Assembly (NCBI GenBank): GCA_018398765.1 | Contig: JAHBMJ010004120.1 | Coordinates: 1-36,354 of the forward strand | DNA from: Chromera velia | Taxonomy: Eukaryota > Sar > Chromeraceae | Direction: 5' to 3' | DNA: 36,354 bases | Part shown: positions 21,001 to 34,966 of the stretch, piece by piece | Layout: every line of letters starts with the position of its first letter | How positions within the stretch are numbered: the stretch's first letter is position 1 | Position numbers and translations under genes: made by a program | Notes under the pieces: model-generated | What the model saw: only the letters and a program-made list of their open reading frames with translations | Told to the model about the DNA's origin: nothing | The model's database searches: none

Positions 21001-23753
21001 CAACCTCAGCTAAAGCACCAGTTGTATGGAAGTCCTTGTCCATGAGAGGATGCCTCGTCAAGGAGCCGGCTCTTTTCGAAGGAAGACCGGCCACTTGTTC
21101 GGACAACACAACGAAGGAACTGACTTACCGGTGCAGGTTGTGCCGTCACCCGAGAAGCCGGACCGGCAGGCGCATTCAAACGACCCCTGAGTGTTCTTGC
21201 ACACGTTCGAGCCGCACGAGTGGGTCGACGCCGCACACTCATCGATGTCTGCATGCTCACATGCGAAAGAAAGTACATGGAGCGAAAAAAAAAATTCCAA
21301 GCCGAGCAACCGAGCTCAAAGCGTCTCTTGCACAACTGCAGTGGGCGTAGAGCTGATGATGGCCAGGGAGAGTTCTGGAAGAAGCTTCATGTTACGGAAG
21401 GACCGACTTATCTACTTACCCGCTCGAGACTGCACACGCACGTGACCTCAGCACCACGGAATTTTGTCAATTCTGAAAACAGAAGTATGCAGTGTATCGT
21501 CTATGCGCTTACCGCTGCAGAGCAGTCCGCTCCCCTGGAAGCCTGTACCGCATGCGCATGAAAAACTGCCGGCAGTGTTGGAGCACGCAGCGTTGGGGTC
21601 GCAGTTGTGAATCTGAGTTGTGCACTCGTCGACATCTGCATTCAGACAGACAGGGCGGGGAGGGGGGGGGCATGGGGAGGACCGAATCGTTCAAATACAC
21701 ACACACATACATACATACATACATACACACACACATACACACACACACACACACACACATGTATACACGCCCGTCTTTCTAATCTCTGCTTTTCTGGCTT
21801 CGGCTGCAAAATGCTTATAGACAATCGACTCTTTCGACAAATGAGTAGGAACACAAGCCAGGAGTTTTGCCTTTCTCCCGCTTCTTTGTACAGGCCCCTG
21901 CATTGCTTTCATACTGACAGAACCTTAGCCCAGGCGTGGTCATCAACGCACAAACGCACTTGAACTGAATTCATGCAGGTAAAGGAGAAAAACAGCTGGG
22001 GAAGGTTAGAGAGACTCCTGGAGGGAGAGAGGGAGAGAGATGCCAATTCCTACCGCTGCAAGTCGTGCCGACTCCTGAATACCCTGTGTTACAGGTACAA
22101 GTGAAAGACCCCTCTCCATCGAGACAGAATGCGTTTGTATCACAGTCGTCGCTTGTGCCGCACTCGAGCTCGTCTGCATGGATGGGCATATGAATTCGGA
22201 TTCCGCTGATTTCTGAACTTCTGTGTATTTGTAAGACGGAGAGAGAGAATCAGAGAAGCAAAGGCACCCAAGCACAAGTTCGGTCGCGCGCTTTTAGGAG
22301 AGAAAATCATTAGCGTCGACATGATGCCTCCTTGGTCTCTGGTCCAGTATGTGACAAGCTCGCAAATAAAATTTTCCGTTGTTTGCTGATCACAAAACGT
22401 AATGGGATGCTGTATCAAAGACTGACTGTACTCAAGAGCGGAATACAGATTGAAGCTCACCGAAACAGTCATTGCCGTCTCCAATGAAGCCGGTGTTGCA
22501 CGTGCAGTTGGCGAAAGAGCCATGGATGTTGCAGAGGGCATCCAGAGAACAGTCGGCGTCGGCACACAGGTCTGCAGACAAGCAATCAAGGGAGAGGGAA
22601 GAAAGAGTGCAACTGAAAGGATTTTTCTGTATTCTCTCTCTGAGTACCAAATCTGTTCAGAGAATTACCCTTTCCTGCAAACGTTTCTCTTCCCGTCATG
22701 GAAAGACTGTCCGACATTGAAGAGGGAAGTGAGAAGCCTCTCGGGTGGGTCAATTGAATTTGACGTCACAAGCGAAGGAAGGGAGGGAGGTGACTCGCTC
22801 CATGGAAAGGGGCGACGGATGTTGTTTGCTTGCGACGGCTGGAGGACCTAGCTCACCTGAGCACACGGTGACGCCGTCACCACCCAAGGGGGGAATGCAC
22901 TCGCAGAGGAAGGAGCCGAATGTGTCTGTGCAAGTCGCGTTCGCCCCTCCGAGGCAGTTGTCGACCCCGGTCGAACATTCGTCAATGTCTGCATGCATGT
23001 GTGCATGCGGTCAGGTCCCAATGTCAATCAAACAAGGGGAAGATTGACTTCAGAAAACTTGGGGGAAGAGGCCAGAATGTTGCAGAAATGGGCAGAAAAC
23101 AGATGCACTCAGGTATGTCTGTCTGTTCATCTGCCTGCAGATGTATGTGCGATCTGCCTGCTCTGACAAAGAGATCTTCTGCATCATTTAGCTTCTTTTG
23201 ATGCAATACCATGTGGAAGTCTTTGTCATTGAGGTTTGTCTCTCTTTGCTGTTGTTTGAGACTTTTTTCTCAACATGGCGAGCCGACATTGATTGCTGAC
23301 ACAGTTGCAGAGCGTCTTTGTGTACATTGAAATACAGACCAGCTACTTACTGTTGGCAGATGTCACACCGTCTCCTGTGAATCCCGGAGCGACGGCACAC
23401 GTAAACGATCCATCGGTGTTCGTGCACACGGCCTCTGGGTGGCAGTTGTGGAGATCCAGAGTGCACTCATCGGCATCTGCAGGAGAGAGAGAGAGAGACC
23501 GGGTGCGTCCACAGATATGAAAAAGACGGTGGGGATGTATGGGCAGTCCCAAAACAGGTACTTGATGAAAGGATTTGTGCGCTTTTTGCGCATGGTTTTT
23601 GCGCGCTTCTCATTTGACGGCTTCGGATCGCTCACACCCCGCCATGCACCCACTCGTAAAAGAAAACAAAAAACAGCTAGATTCACATGAAAATGGGTGG
23701 GTAAAAAAACGAAGGTTTGGCAGACTGACAGACAGACAGACAGACAGACAGAC

Positions 23754-23788
<35 letters not shown>

Positions 23789-26700
23789 GAATGGAGGTCA
23801 TTCTTCATGAACTCTCTCTGATCCCCTTTTTCCCGCCCCTGTTGCTCTCTCACTCTTTGTCTTGGCTACGAACCGATGCAGGTGATTCCGTCTCCGTTAA
23901 ACCCGTCGATACAAGCGCAGGTGAAGCTGCCAGTGACATCAGTGCAGTTCGCCGCGGTGGAATTGCAGTTGTCCAGTCCCAACGTGCACTCATCGATCTC
24001 TCCCACTGCAGGCAGGCAGGCAAGAACACATTGACAAAAACGAGACAGACACAGTGCGGCTTCACCTTCCATGCCTCCCTGCAATTACACAGATGTCTCT
24101 CTTTGACTCATGAGTGGCGAAATACCTCACTGGACCCACACACGGACCGACCGAAAGACTGAATTTACTGGGGAGTGAATGGATAAATCAAAGGAGGAAT
24201 GCGCGGATCGCCGAGGAATGCACGATCGTATGTTTGACTGCATGATCAAGTCACTCACTCTGCCAGGAAAGAGCAAAGAGTTCGATCTCCGAAATTCCGA
24301 TATTGGCGTCACTGCTTGATGAAGCCTTCTGCACAACGAATTTGAAGAAATTGAAAGGACCCTCCATGAAGTTGGTGGAGAAGTATTTCGTCTCTGCGGC
24401 GGTCCAATCAGTAACCCCTTCATAGAATCCGAGTTGGGTCGGCGTGCTGATGTCTGTCCCTCCAAAGACGCTGATCTTGCTGGGAGTTTCCGTCGCAGCC
24501 TCGGCCGCTGTCGAACTGCTCTGCACCCCAAAGGAGGCAAGATTCATCGTGCAAGGAGTCTCGAGGATGACTTCAAGTGTTGCGTCACCTGCTGTACTCA
24601 TTCCACTGCCCGTGACAGTAGACCAGTACCCGTAGCTTGACAGCGCACCGGTGTTATGCAGCACTCGATCGAAGACTCCGCTGGGAGCGCCCTCGCTGGA
24701 ACCCCACCCGGGGGGGGTGGTCTTTCCCAACCACGCAAGATTGGACAACGCTCTGTACCGGCCTGGACACACGGGCCCGGAATAGTCCTTGAAGAGGCTG
24801 AACTCTGCGCCGTGAAGGACCGACTCGTCCTTCGTCCAGGTGTCGCCCTGTCCGATGTCGGAGGCGGGGATTTGGGTGAGCTCGGCGGTCGAGTCTGCAC
24901 GAAGAAGGATCGAAGCAAGTGTGGAGTAGGGAAGAAACAAAAGAAAAAAAACACCTTGGCATTGGTGTGAATCGATACAAACAACCAATGAGTCTACCAA
25001 CCTGCCTTCTGCTACGCGTAGATGAAACCTGACAAGAGTGACGTTCTACAAACTTTTTGTATCTCAAGCTCTTTCTCTGTGTGTCTGTCTGTCTGTCTGT
25101 CTGCTCTGCCCACCTATTTGTTTCACTGAGTTTGTATGTCTACCTGCTCGTTTCACTGCCTCTCTCTCTTTCTTTCTTCTTCCGACTGACTGCAGAACTC
25201 TCCGTTCCCAAAGAATCCGGAGTTGCAATTGCACTCGAACCCCGTGCCCCTCATGGTGCACGTGGCATCGGAGCTGCAGTTGTTGTTGGCGCATGGGTCT
25301 GCATGCATGCATGCACAGAGGAGGAGGAGAAGAAGCACAGAAGTCACCCGCAGCTCTTGTCCGCCTGTTCAGCCGTGCAAACAGACCCCCCAAAGCATTG
25401 AGGGGGTATGCTGTTGCGGAGAGACGCAGTCCCACCAAAGCAGCAGCACTTCACAGACATACATACAGACATCATCTCAATATTCGTCTTTTCATCTCTT
25501 CGAAAGAGGCCTGGAGAGAGCCCGCTGAAGAAGGAGAGACGGGTGTGCAACAGGAGAAAAGGGAAGATAACAGAAAAGAAGGGGCGCCACCACGTCTGAC
25601 TCACCAATCCATCCTGAGCCAAACAGCTCAATTTCTCCGACTGAAAATTGGCCGTCGTCGGTTGCAGTGTCTGCGTATCTCTGGAGAACGAATTTGAATT
25701 GACTGAAAGGTCCCTTGGTGGCATCTCCGGTGAATGTCTTGACCTCAGAGTCCGTCCACATGGTCTGGCCGTCAAAAGACGTAATCTGCTCCCATGTACC
25801 GTCATCCAGAGAACCATAGACCTCCATTTTGGATGGGCTTTCCATGAGTGCCATTGTGCTTTTGCTGTGGACTGCGAATTCTGTGAGGCTCTGCATCAAG
25901 CACGGGATCTCCAAAATCAGGTTGATGTTCGAATCGCTCATACCGCCGGTGCCAGTGGGAGCGTTCAATTGGAATCCCTGGCTGGCACTGTCCGACCAGG
26001 GAGATCTGTCGAAGGCCCCGCTAGGCGGTTGTTCGCCGGTCATGAAGGTCCCGCCACTCCCCTGGTTCACCCAGTTGAAATCGGCCTTAGCTCGGTAGCG
26101 GCCCGGACAGATGGATCCTGAGTAGTCTGTGTAGATGGTCTCCACGCCACTGAACATGTTCAGTTGATCTTTTGTCCACGTGTCTCCAACGCCGATATCG
26201 GATGGCGGCAGTTGAACTATTTGGACTGCAGGGGCGCCATGCAAAACCATGCATGCATATTTCAAAGAGGCGTCAGTCCAACAGATGCAATTTCATGTGT
26301 GTGACTGTATGCACATAGCTAGGTAAAAAATAAACATGCTGAGAGACGGAAACAAACAGAGCGCCCAAAAGAAAAGTGCGACCAGCGACAGCGCGAGCGA
26401 AAAAGAATGGAACGAAGGGACACCAAACGCAAGAACGAATGAGCCAGAAAAGAGGAAACGGGGGAAGATGCAAAAAGAAAACCTCACAAAAAAAACGAAG
26501 AAATGGATGCGAGAAATCACAAAAGAGCAAGCAACGAAAGCCGTGAAAATGAAAGCCAGAAACAAAAGTAAAAGATGCTGCGCGGAGGGAAGAATGGCAC
26601 AAGAATGTAAGCACGCGGACTCTGGATGCTCTAGATCAGCATTGATCGCTGACTGGCTGACTGACGCTCAGTGCAATTTCCAGCCACGCCGTTGCCCTCG

Positions 26701-29700
26701 AAGCCGTTGTTGCACGCACAGGTGAAACTTCCAACCATGTCAGAGCAAGTCGCGTTGCCGTCGCAATTGTGCAGTCCGGCATTGCACTCGTTGATGTCTG
26801 CACAGATATTTGCATGCGTTTATGATATTTCATACAGAATTTCATACAGAAGAAAATAAATGAAATTCTGTATGAAAACACATGCACTCGTTGATGTCTG
26901 CATGCACAGACGGAGAGAGAGAGAGGATCGATCAGGTGTCGGAGACAGGAAGGGAAATACACACACAGAAAGAACAAAGAGATGAAAAAAGACCGCTCAG
27001 AGAGTGGATGGGTGGATGGATGAATGGACGGATGGATGAATGAATGGGTGGATAGATGGATGGATGAACAGATGAATTTGATGGATGGGTGCTTTGTGCG
27101 AGACATGACGATCACCCCAAGTCAGACAGAGCAAAAAGCAGGGAGCCAAATTAACTGACTGAAGCTGCCGTTGGATCGGACGAGTGGGGTGCGGGGCTGA
27201 AAGGGAATGGAAGGGAATGGAAGGCAAGAGCGACGATCGAAAGGAAACATATATGCAGCGCTGACCTCGCACAAGTGCCGCGCCAAGTATAATATCTGCC
27301 ACTGAGATCGGGACGTTAGAGGTTGAGGACGATCTTTGGAGAACGAATTTGAAGCCGCTGTAGTATGGCCATGTGCCGTCAGCAGTGGGGACGCTGAACT
27401 TTCTGGTCTCATTGAGGTACCATGCTATTTCGTTCTCCGCACTCATCATGGGATTCCACGTTTGGTCGGTGGCGTTCCACCCATAGAGGTGAATTCTGCT
27501 GGGAGTCTCGTCAGGGTCTCCGTCACCCCTGGCACGAACCACAAAGAGAGCGAGGGAAACTTCGCAAGGAAGCTCATAGATCAACTCGATATTCTCATCA
27601 GTTCCAGAGGTGTAGGGGTACCCGCTCTTAGGGCTGTTTGTCTGGAACCCCCCGAACGTCCCTGCCATCGCGTACGCCCAGTCAAAAGCTCCGGAGGGCG
27701 GCCATTCGTCGGTTCCCCACGCGTTTACCCCCGCGTTCTCCTTCCAATCTGAGTTGGTCTTCACTCTGTGGATGCCTGGACAATTGGGACCGGGATGATT
27801 TCTCCACATGCTGTAGTAGTTCCCGTACATGACTGTATCGTCCTTCGTCCATTGAGTGTAGTTGTAGACGGGACCCATGTCGGGAATGATGGAGGCCATC
27901 GAGCACATGTTTGTCGTGGTGCCGTCTCCGTACTCGACCATACCGCACTCACAAATGAAGCTGTCGAGCGTGTCCACGCATTTTGGGGACGTGTCACAGT
28001 TGTGAATTTCCTGTCCGCACTCGTTCAGTTCTGCATTCATTCATTCATTCATTCATTCGTTCGTTCGTTCATCCATCCATCCATTCATTCGTTCATTCAT
28101 TCGTTCATTCATTCATTCATTCATTCGAGAGGGTAAGCAATTAGGGGGGGGGGTAGACGGCATGCAACCAACACATTTCGTGGTACATACCTTTACTTCT
28201 TCCTCTCGCTCTCTCTCTCTCTCTCTCTTTCTCTCTCTGTGTGTGTGCGTATGTGCATGCGCGCTTGCACTGAAGAGAGCGGCTGCATATGGTTGCATGT
28301 TTGCCCAAAAGCCAATGTGTTCAAGCAAAAATAGAGGGTCGCGTGCTTTCTTTCTTTGTGGGCCGACCATTGGGGGTGGTGGAGATCACCTGAATGTCTC
28401 CGATGGCGAAGTGATCGTTCGAATCGGAGGTGGTGCGCAGAACTTCGAACTTATACGCCGTCCAGTTTCCGTTCATGGTAATTGGGAACGAACGCGATTG
28501 TCCCCCTGTCCAGTCTGTGGCCATCAGGTTGTCGAAACTTGTCAGAAGGGTCCACACTTTCTGCTGCTCATCCGATCCGTATATGTTCATCTTGCTGGGT
28601 GCCATGGAATCCGATGGGGGACCTGTGAGTTTGACCTCTGAGGGGTTAAAGAAACAAGGCACCTCCAGAATTAAATCGATCGGGGGATTCGCATCGTTGT
28701 GGCGATTGTAGATTGCATCTTTGGTCTTGTAGTTATTGTAGTTGCCTCCGCCCGTCTGGCCGTCAAATGCCCCCGTTGGCGGGTACTCGTCTGCCATGTA
28801 GGTCCCTGTGGAGAACTGATTCCCTGACCAGTCCGTGTTTGTCGTCACTCTGTAGTCACCAGGACAGGAGTTGCCGGAGCTGACGCTGATTGCCGTTTGG
28901 AAGATGTTGAATTGAGGATTGTCCTGGTCTGGGTCACTCTTTGTCCACATATCTCCGGATGGAATCAGACTTGGATCACTGGGGGGGAAGAAGAATGCAG
29001 GGTCACAGGTGAAGCCCTCTCCTGCAAATCCGGTGTTGCACTCGCACGCCCACGTCTCTGCGCCCTCCAGATTCAGGCATGTTGCGTTGATGCTACAATT
29101 GTTCCGACCGTCCTCGCAGGGACCTGCATGCATCGATCAGGAAGGAATTTGGTCAGTCAGTCAGTCAGAAAGCCAGAATGGAAGTAATTCAAAAATGCGG
29201 GGGAGTAGACGGGATGGAGTCGGGCGGCAGAACTCAAAGCAAAAAAAGAGAGAAAGAGGCAGGTTTGTGCTCTCTTAATTCAATGAACGAAGATCGACAG
29301 ACTTGTGAGACAGAGCTAGAGAGTGTAGACAGAGAGAAGGTAGGAAAGACATCTCTTTCCCATTGCATGTGTGTAGACATCAGAGACCCCGCGTTGCACT
29401 TTTGCCCACTGGATCTGAGCAACCGTCTAGCCCTGTACCCCAGTATGACTGTGTGCACTTTGTGTCGTGCTCGTGGATCAAGATAAGTTGGTGACGCTGA
29501 CTGACCTGCTGCGATGCTCATAGGGATGAACTCGAACTCGGTGATGGTCATGTTTCCGTTATCGTTTTGGGAGACGCGCTGGGGAACAACCTTGAAATAG
29601 CTGAAGTTACCGGCGCTACTGTTGACGGCAAAGCCCGGATATGGCTCGCCACTGGTCATGGGCCAGTTCATTTGGTTCTCATAAAACCCGAGAGCGACCC

Positions 29701-30458
29701 AATTCGTTCCGAAGTCCGGAGACGCCCAGAGCTCCAATTTGCTCGGGTTATTCACTGAGAGGTCCATACTCATTCCCCTGACGCCAAACCAGGCAAGGGA
29801 GATGGAGCAAGGCATGATCAGGTAGAGCTCAAGGCCTGAATCCATCCCTGAGGACAAACCTTGTCCCCGGCCCTCCTCCGACTTCCACGCTGAATAGGCG
29901 TTGCTGGAAGTGATTACCATAGCGTCGCCCTCACCGTCAAATGCACCGACAGGGGGCCACTCGTTGTTGTTCCAAGTCGAGTCTGTCCCCGTGCTGTTGT
30001 ACCATCTCTCGTTGGTCATCACTCTGTATCTACCTGGACAGGTCATGCCTGTGTAGTCCTTATAGAAGGTCACCAGATTGTTGTGCAGCCAGCTGGTGTC
30101 CTTGATCCATGTGTTGCCGTACCCAATGTCAGACTGAGGTACTCTGTTAGTCGTCAGGTCTTGGCACACGGTCACGCCGTCACCCACGTATCCGTAGTTA
30201 CATGCGCAGGTGAAATTGTTGGGCACATTTGTGCAGGTTCCGTACATGTTGTGGCAATTGTGCGTGTTTTTGTAGCACTCGTCTTCATCTGCAGCAGGCC
30301 AGTCAGCAAGGGGAGAAAAAAACAATGCAGAATGCCATCTGTGGACGGAAACACTCACTCTTGATTTCATGCCCACAAAGTCGAAACGCTGCAAAATGAA
30401 CAAGATCAAGCGCTCTAAAAGAAACCTCCATTCAAAACCAGAGAGAGACATACATTGC

Positions 30459-30489
<31 letters not shown>

Positions 30490-30809
30490 GAGCAGCGGAT
30501 AAACCAATGGAAAGGCACAGAAAGACAGACAAATCGGCAGACAAACAGAGAAAACGACAGAGATGAAGACAAGATAGGTCGACAGAACTAAGCAGGTGGA
30601 AGAGAGAGACAGACAGACGGACGGACAGACAGATTGACAAGCTGACAGAATGACAGGTAGACAGACTCGCCACACGTTTTCTTTTCTTTTTATTCTTTTC
30701 TGTCTCCTTCTTTTGCTTGACTCAGGAATCAAAATCACACAGAAACGCAGCTAGATGCCGCCATACATCGAGAAAGAGAGACACATCTACACGCACACAC
30801 ACACACATA

Positions 30810-30893
<84 letters not shown>

Positions 30894-33193
30894 CAGAATC
30901 AGAGAGAGGAGAGATGCTCCACAATCAATTAGGCACACAAACGAAAAATGACGACGCGCCAGCAAACACGTGATTGGACAGAGATGCCCCCCCACATCCC
31001 CCTTGAAATCGCATCTCTTATCTCACGTCTCCCTTCTGCCCCCCGGATAACCGCACAACTCCCCAAAACCCGCCCACACACGTACCTGTCTGGTTAAATG
31101 TGTACAGGTACACCTCATCGACCGAGAGAGGCTGGTTGTCTGTGGCCACGCGAAGGAACTCAATTTTGACGCTAGAATATGTTCCGTTCACTCGGACGTC
31201 AACCTTGTCCTGGGTATTCCAGTAATTCACGTCCAGACCCGAGAAATCGCCCATCCAGTTCCACTTGTTGCCGTTGTCGTCGGACCCCCAGATCACCCCG
31301 CTGATCGGAGCCATGTTCAGGTCTGCGGCGCGCTTGATCGTTACCTGACTTACGTCGACGAAGCAGGGCGTTTCGATGATCAAGTCGACCGAAGGGGTGG
31401 AGTCCGAATACTGGGAGAGATTGATGTTGGTCTTCCAGATTTGGTTGTCGGGATTCGAGCTCATGGTGTCGAATGCTCCGGAAGGAGGCATCTCGGTTGT
31501 TTCGATCATCGTTGTTTGCATGTCCCCATACCATGGTGTGTTACTCTTCACCCTGTACTTTCCCTCGCATATTCGGCCTGACATAAGGTGGTAGTCCGCA
31601 TAGAAGGTGTATTGGCCTTCGTATCTCTCCATCGTATCCTTCATCCACATGCTCGAGGCCACGTCAGAGGGAGGGATCTGAATCAAGGGATTGCACCAGT
31701 ACCCATCACCAGCGAACCCCTCTGGGCACTGGCAGGTCCAACTCTGCGCACCTTCCATGTTCGTGCAGTTCGCATTGGCGCTACAGTTATGCCTGCCGTC
31801 TTCGCACGGACCTGCATGCATGGATGAGGGAGGTGACAGATGCATGGAACAATATCTCAAGCCTCTCATGACACAAAAAGAATGAAAAGAAAGACTATGA
31901 TGACGGAACTGGATGGAGAGAGTAGACAGCCAGGCAGTAAGTGTCCCGGAATCCCGACACAGAGATCAATTTCTGCATTCTGCTTCTGTTCTATAAGTTT
32001 GTTTTTTTGTCTCATTCTCTCTGTAACTCGTTCACATCATGGCTAGCTCCAGATCAGACTGACCAGGAGTCCATGACTGTGCGTGTAGTTCGATGTCGGA
32101 GAGAGAGACGAGTGAGTTCGTTGGATTGCTCGATTGCTTCACAACGAACTTGAACGAGCTGAAGTTTCCAGCGAATGCGTTGGAATAAAAGTGCCTGGTT
32201 TCTTCAGCGTTCCAGCTCAACTCGCTCTGAAATGAGCCCAAAGAGACCCACATGTTCCCAAAATCTGCCGAGCCAAACACCTCCATCTTGCTGGGTGTCT
32301 CGAATTCTTGACCTGTGTCGTTCCGAGCTTGAACCGAGAACCATGCAAGAGAGAGGAAACAGGGAAGCTCCAAGATCAATTCGACGTTAGCATCACTCTC
32401 CTGATACCCTGCAACGTTGGACTGCACTCGCCATCCGTTGACTGTGTTCGACCCCCCCCCCGTGATACGATCAAACGCTCCACTGATGGGCCACTCGTTG
32501 TTGTTGAAATGATCCTGATGGTCCCCTTCTGCTGGGACATTCGTCTTCACACGATACCTTCCAGGACAAGTCGACCCGAAATAGTCCTTATAGATCGTTT
32601 TCTGGCTGCTGTACTGATTCGCGCTGTCCTTCATCCATGTATTCCCGGCCCCAATGTCTGCCGGAGGGAATGTCTCGGCAGGGTCGCAGGTGGTGAAGCC
32701 GTCTCCAACCAGCGTCGCGTTGCACAGACACCCGGCGCCACTCGGCAGATCGGTCCACTTGGCGTTCGGGTTGCAGGTTCTCTCGGATCGACAGTTCATA
32801 CCGGTCGCTGCAAAACCAGAGGTTGGATAAAATCATCAATCAATGAGTAAATGAGTAGATCGAGTAAGAAACCAAGGAAGGGAGGGAACTGCACAAGGAG
32901 CAAGAGATAAACAAATAAAGAGATAAATAAATAAACAAAGAAAGAAAGAAAAAAAGAAACACCTGATTGTGGACATGCCAAGGAACCGTCACGCTTGACA
33001 ACTTATGAGTTCAGAAGAAATCGAAAGTCCAGGGGACGAATGAGTTAGAGGGAGAGATCGGCTGTCCCGCAGGTGATCGGGCCACTCCGTGAGACTCACG
33101 AACTTACGAGAGAGACCTCTCCCTCCCTCTCTCCCTCCCTCCCTCTTTCTTTATCTATCCGTTGCTACGTTGTTGAATGACAGAATTACTGAC

Positions 33194-33228
<35 letters not shown>

Positions 33229-33873
33229 TTGCCTGTCTGACTGACTCACCGTCTGTATCTGCCTGCCTGCCTTACTGTCTAGCTGACTGACCGTCGCACC
33301 ACTCAGTGGGAATGAGGGTGACGTCACCGATCGATGCCTGTCCGTCAACCGCTGAGGAGATCTGCAGAATTTCGATCTTGAAGCAGTTGAACTTTTCTGC
33401 CGAGTAGACACCGAACGTCTTGCTCTTCCCAAAAGTGGTCCACTCAGATTCCAACCCCGCATGAGGGGCCAGTTCCGTCCATGTCCCTGGAGACACCGAA
33501 CAGCCGTTTGTTCCATACAGGATGTGCTTCGCTGGCATTTCCACGTATTCATTGCTGGAGCCCCATTTTCGGGTCTCGAGCACGTATGAGTGCAGAGCAA
33601 TCTGACAGGGGAGCTCCAGGATGATGGAGGGGGGAGTAGAGTCGTCCCCGTTCGAGTACGAGAATACGCTGCCCGATGTCTGCCAGAATGTCCGCGTGTT
33701 GGTCACGTCCTCGTTCTTCTGGTCGAATGCAGAACTCACCTGCATGCGAGACCATCGACACAGCAAGAACAAATTTCACGGACACACGTGCATGCTGACG
33801 ATTTGCGGGTGGGCTTGCCTGTGCATGAGTCTCGGAGCTCCTCTGCGTGCATGTGCGTGTGCGTGTGCGTGTG

Positions 33874-33912
<39 letters not shown>

Positions 33913-34926
33913 GTGTCCGAGAGTTGGTCAAAAATGTGTGAGTCGTTCCTATCCGTAGACACTCGTAGTCCGCCGATTCGCTTTTGTCACATACGGAACC
34001 GACCGGATACTCATTGGAGGCGAATGGGTCCGAAGCATGGTAGGAGTTCCACTGTGTGTCTGTTTTAGCTCGGAACGTTCCCGGGCAATTCAGGCCCATG
34101 TAGTCGGTCGCGAGAGTGGAGATAGAGGCGTACTGGGTGGTGCTGTCCTTCATCCACATGTCTCCTTGGTTGACGTCTCGAGGGGGAATAACCGCCATCG
34201 GGAGACAGTTAAAACCCATGCCGCCCTCTATGTTCTCACAGCGGTATCCTGTGGTGCAGTTGTGCTCGTCTCTTCCGCATTCATCGATGTCTGCGTTCAG
34301 GGAGACAGACAGACAGAGCAACATCCGTCAAAATAAACAAACTGACTGAGGGAATGCAGATTCAGCGCATGGATGGCAAGCAGTCATGAAGAAAGCAGGT
34401 TTTTCCCTATGCGCTTCCATGCTTCTGCTGGAGGCTTCAGCACCGAATTCTTCCGACATACCCGCACATGTACGCTCTTTCATCGAGTAAAGACGTGCTG
34501 TCACTCAGCAGGCGAATTTTCACTGCAACAGATTTGCAAGAAAACCCGAGCGAGAGAGAGAGCTGTATGGAAGGAAAGAAGGAGGAAACTCACTCACCTC
34601 TGCAGTATGCCCCGTTCCCGAGTGCTGTCTCGACGCAGAACTCTGTGGCCCCACAGGTTATGCCTGCGCATTTTGAGAGTGCCGGTCTTGTGACTGCACG
34701 CACATGCATACACGAGGCAAGAGAGAAGATGGAGACTCTCAGAACACATCAAGTCCACCACCGCGTTTATGTGCATGTATACATGTGCATCCAGTCGCCA
34801 CTGTGAGCACGGCGGCACGCAAGGGGGGGCTGGAGAGCGAAACACCCAACACGCATGCAGACCAGACGAAACGGAAAGCAGCTGAAGGCCGTGCAAAAGT
34901 TCAAAATGAAACACAAGGTGTTACAC

Positions 34927-34966
<40 letters not shown>

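Noticed and set aside
26883-26902. A second start of exon 11 as an alternative EGF exon
   Set aside because: Only 20 bases match; translation from it meets a stop within about 20 codons.
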